Shown here in pieces: positions 62,069 to 64,000 of a stretch of DNA of 64,000 bases. How positions within the stretch are numbered: position 1 is the stretch's first letter; every line of letters starts with the position of its first letter. The DNA is from Denitrobaculum tricleocarpae (GTDB taxonomy: Bacteria; Pseudomonadota; Alphaproteobacteria; Kiloniellales; Kiloniellaceae): the NCBI RefSeq assembly GCF_007004665.1, contig NZ_ML660057.1:1-64000 (forward strand). Direction: 5' to 3'. Both the position numbers and the translations under genes were made by a program. The notes beneath the pieces are model-generated. The model ran no database searches. It had not been told where the DNA came from and saw nothing but the letters and a program-made list of their open reading frames with translations.

Positions 62069-63448
62069 ATGCGGACTGATAAACGCGGCATACCTCTGAC
62101 AACCGACAGCGATGCTGCAGCGGAAGCCTACGACGAGACGATCCAGGGTTATCTGGAATTCCGGCTCTCGGCCACGGCCTCGATGAAAAAACTTCTGGAA
62201 GCAGATCCCGATTTCGCCATGGGTCACTGTCTCAAGGGTTTTCTGCTGTCGGGCTTCCATTCGGTCACGTTGCGCGAAAAGATCGGCGAGTGTCTGGCGG
62301 CGGCTGAGACGGCGTCGGCGAACGCCACCTGGCGGGAGAAAGCGAGCATTGCCGCATTGGGAGCGCTCCACCGGGGCGACCCCCGAAGCGCCTGTATGAT
62401 CTGGGACGAAATTCTGGTCGAGCACCCGCGCGACATTCTCTCGGCACGCTTGCACCACCACAATTCCTTCTGGCTCGGCCGGAATACCGGAATGCGGGAC
62501 GGCGCGGCACGGCTGCAATCGTCTTGGGACGAGTCGGTCCCGGGTTACGGCTTCCTGCTTGGGATGCACGCCTTCGGACTTGAGGAAAGTGGCGACTATG
62601 GCGCCGCCGAAATCGCCGCCCGCCGGGCGATGGAACTCAACAGCGATGATCTCTGGGCCGTGCATGCACTGGGGCACGTCTACGAAATGCAAGAAAGGCT
62701 GGACGAGGGCCTGGATCTTCTGACCGTACCCGAGGAGGCCTGGGCCGACCGTAATCCGATGAAAGAGCATCTCTACTGGCACCTGGCCATGTTCGCACTG
62801 GAAGCGGGAGATACAGACCGCGTACTCGCGCTCTATGACACAGCCTTCTACGCGGAGCCGACGGATTTTTACCTCGACGTCCAGAATGCGGTTTCGATGC
62901 TTTTACGGCTCGAGCTGCGCGGCGTTGATGTGGGCGATCGCTGGGATACGATCGCAAATATCTGCTCGGGCAAAATCGGCGATCACGTCTTGCCCTTCAC
63001 CGACACCCACGTGATGATCGCCCTCGCCCGGCGCGGGTACGACATGGATATCGCGCGGCTGACGACCTCCCTGTTCGAATTCGCCTCAACCGAGGGCAAC
63101 GTCGCCGCCGGAACCATGGGCAGCCTCACGCTCCCACTCTGCGAAGCCATCGCAGCCTATTTCAAAGGCGACTACCGGCGCTGCATCGAACGTATGTTGC
63201 CCATCCGCCTGGATTACGCCCGTATCGGCGCAAGTCATGCGCAGCGGGATATTTTTGCACAGATTCTGATCGATGCCGCCATGAAGGGTGGCGAGCTCAA
63301 ACTGGCCAGGGGACTTCTGTCAGAACGCTTGGCGCTCCGCCCCCGCAACGGTGACAGCTGGGCAAAATTCTCAGAAGTTCTCGCGGGGCTTGGTGAGACC
63401 TATGATGCTGGCAATGCCCGTCAACGCGCCGCTGAGGCCTTTCACTGA
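62069..63448 (+). CDS. Tetratricopeptide repeat protein, TTC38-like
   Basis: A 459-residue helical protein similar throughout to the TTC38 family, which is conserved from bacteria to mammals but of unknown function. Family blocks include FAMGHCLKGFLLSG, EKASIAALGALHRGD, GMHAFGLEESGDYGAAE and DDLWAVHALGHVYEMQ. The ATG at 62069 has GGAGC upstream. It lies 77 nt after mtnA and may be co-transcribed. Confidence 0.88.
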   Translation: MRTDKRGIPLTTDSDAAAEAYDETIQGYLEFRLSATASMKKLLEADPDFAMGHCLKGFLLSGFHSVTLREKIGECLAAAETASANATWREKASIAALGALHRGDPRSACMIWDEILVEHPRDILSARLHHHNSFWLGRNTGMRDGAARLQSSWDESVPGYGFLLGMHAFGLEESGDYGAAEIAARRAMELNSDDLWAVHALGHVYEMQERLDEGLDLLTVPEEAWADRNPMKEHLYWHLAMFALEAGDTDRVLALYDTAFYAEPTDFYLDVQNAVSMLLRLELRGVDVGDRWDTIANICSGKIGDHVLPFTDTHVMIALARRGYDMDIARLTTSLFEFASTEGNVAAGTMGSLTLPLCEAIAAYFKGDYRRCIERMLPIRLDYARIGASHAQRDIFAQILIDAAMKGGELKLARGLLSERLALRPRNGDSWAKFSEVLAGLGETYDAGNARQRAAEAFH

Positions 63449-63510
63449 TCCAAAGCCAAGGGAAGAACGGCAAGAGATCTAGAGACGTCCGCTGATCCGG
63501 TCGGGATTTG

Positions 63511-64000
63511 TCAGGACACGCGCTCCAGACGGGTGGCCAAACGCCGGTCCGAGGGAAAGACGGCCTTGACCGTTGTGCCCAGTCCCAAGGCGCTGTCGAT
63601 CTCAAACTGGCCACCGTGGAGCTTGATCAAAGCCTTCACGATCGGAAGCCCCAGCCCGGTTCCAGGATGATTGCGTGAAAGCGGGTTTGCGACTTGACCG
63701 AAGGGCTGCATGACACGGGTCAAATCGTCTTCGTCAATGCCGATGCCCGTGTCGCGAATGGTGAGAATGATGCCCTCCGACCAGGCGTCCTCGACCGCCA
63801 GTAGCGCTACATCGCCGGCGTTAGAGAACTTGATGGCATTCGAGAGCAGATTCATCATGATCTGACGTAGCGTACGGCGGTCAGCCCGCATCCAGATCTC
63901 ATCCTGACCGGTTTGCAGGGAGAGCGTGATGTCAAGCTTTTCCGATTGAGGCCCCATCAGCTTGATGACATCGCGCGCCAGTTCTACAAGATCCAGATCT
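63511..64000 (-). CDS. Sensor histidine kinase, C-terminal ATPase domain (partial)
   Basis: The last 163 codons of a kinase whose 5' part lies beyond the right edge. The visible part begins DLDLVELARDVIKLM and carries the N-box QIMMNLLSNAIKFSNAG, G1 IRDTGIGIDEDDL, F/G2 GTGLGLPIVKALIKLHGG. This is the PAS/hybrid-type kinase arrangement. The His phosphorylation site and sensor are outside the window. Confidence 0.92.
   Translation of the reverse strand, partial: DLDLVELARDVIKLMGPQSEKLDITLSLQTGQDEIWMRADRRTLRQIMMNLLSNAIKFSNAGDVALLAVEDAWSEGIILTIRDTGIGIDEDDLTRVMQPFGQVANPLSRNHPGTGLGLPIVKALIKLHGGQFEIDSALGLGTTVKAVFPSDRRLATRLERVS

Overview
The window looks like a chromosomal segment of a free-living, probably marine or soil, alphaproteobacterium, most likely of the broad Rhodospirillales/Kiloniellales-like group. 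This is judged from moderately high G+C, dense short operons and gene content: a STAS-fused MlaE, DUF2336, class I PHA synthase, a tripartite tricarboxylate transporter, CYTH-CHAD and AMP nucleosidase. It is an inference from families, not from any marker gene. No rRNA, tRNA, CRISPR array or prophage was recognised.

Layout. 1-127: the tail of an IS5-type transposase. 304-4132: an Mla-type lipid-transport operon (permease, ATPase, MCE protein, lipoprotein). 4239-5902: an orphan PEP-CTERM surface protein with an AT-rich upstream region and a good sigma-54 type -24/-12 element. 5903-13050: a P1 peptidase and GlxA-type regulator, then an XRE-cupin regulator next to a threonine-degradation operon (kbl, tdh) that also carries an MttB-like methyltransferase. 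The regulator gene and kbl share a matching palindromic box. 13226-23685: DUF2336, spermidine synthase, pseudouridine synthase, AMP nucleosidase, MFS carrier, a large MscS channel, haloalkane dehalogenase and a SixA-like phosphatase. 23771-30691: one long minus-strand sugar-acid operon (tctC-tctB-tctA, rhamnonate-dehydratase-like enzyme, DHDPS-like aldolase, GntR regulator, PdxA2-like dehydrogenase) with a GntR-type operator in front and an internal terminator after tctC. 31083-36006: CYTH-CHAD, PCMT-like methyltransferase, glycerate 2-kinase and thioesterase.

36160-41138 is the most unusual stretch. Two minus-strand genes encode exported proteins with the same leader and dense NPC/CAAK cysteine repeats, and the larger ends in a cytochrome P460 domain. 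They bracket a DUF302 protein, a YeeE/YedE transporter, a protein of unknown function and a nuclease homologue that lacks catalytic arginines. 41459-48074 holds a Na+/H+ antiporter, a FecR/peptidoglycan-binding/PASTA-like protein, a dihaem cytochrome lipoprotein and small exported or cytosolic proteins.

48084-52140 records a local rearrangement. A methyltransferase-epimerase gene pair has been duplicated and each copy has lost the opposite half. Between the halves lie an AT-rich membrane-protein gene and a 317-bp MITE-like element with 35-bp inverted ends. A related single end forms the 3' end of the CYTH-CHAD gene at 31 kb.

52198-64000: PHA synthase, a small MscS channel, an EF-hand protein facing a two-component system, the methionine-salvage pair mtnK-mtnA, a TPR protein, and the C-terminal part of a histidine kinase running off the right edge.
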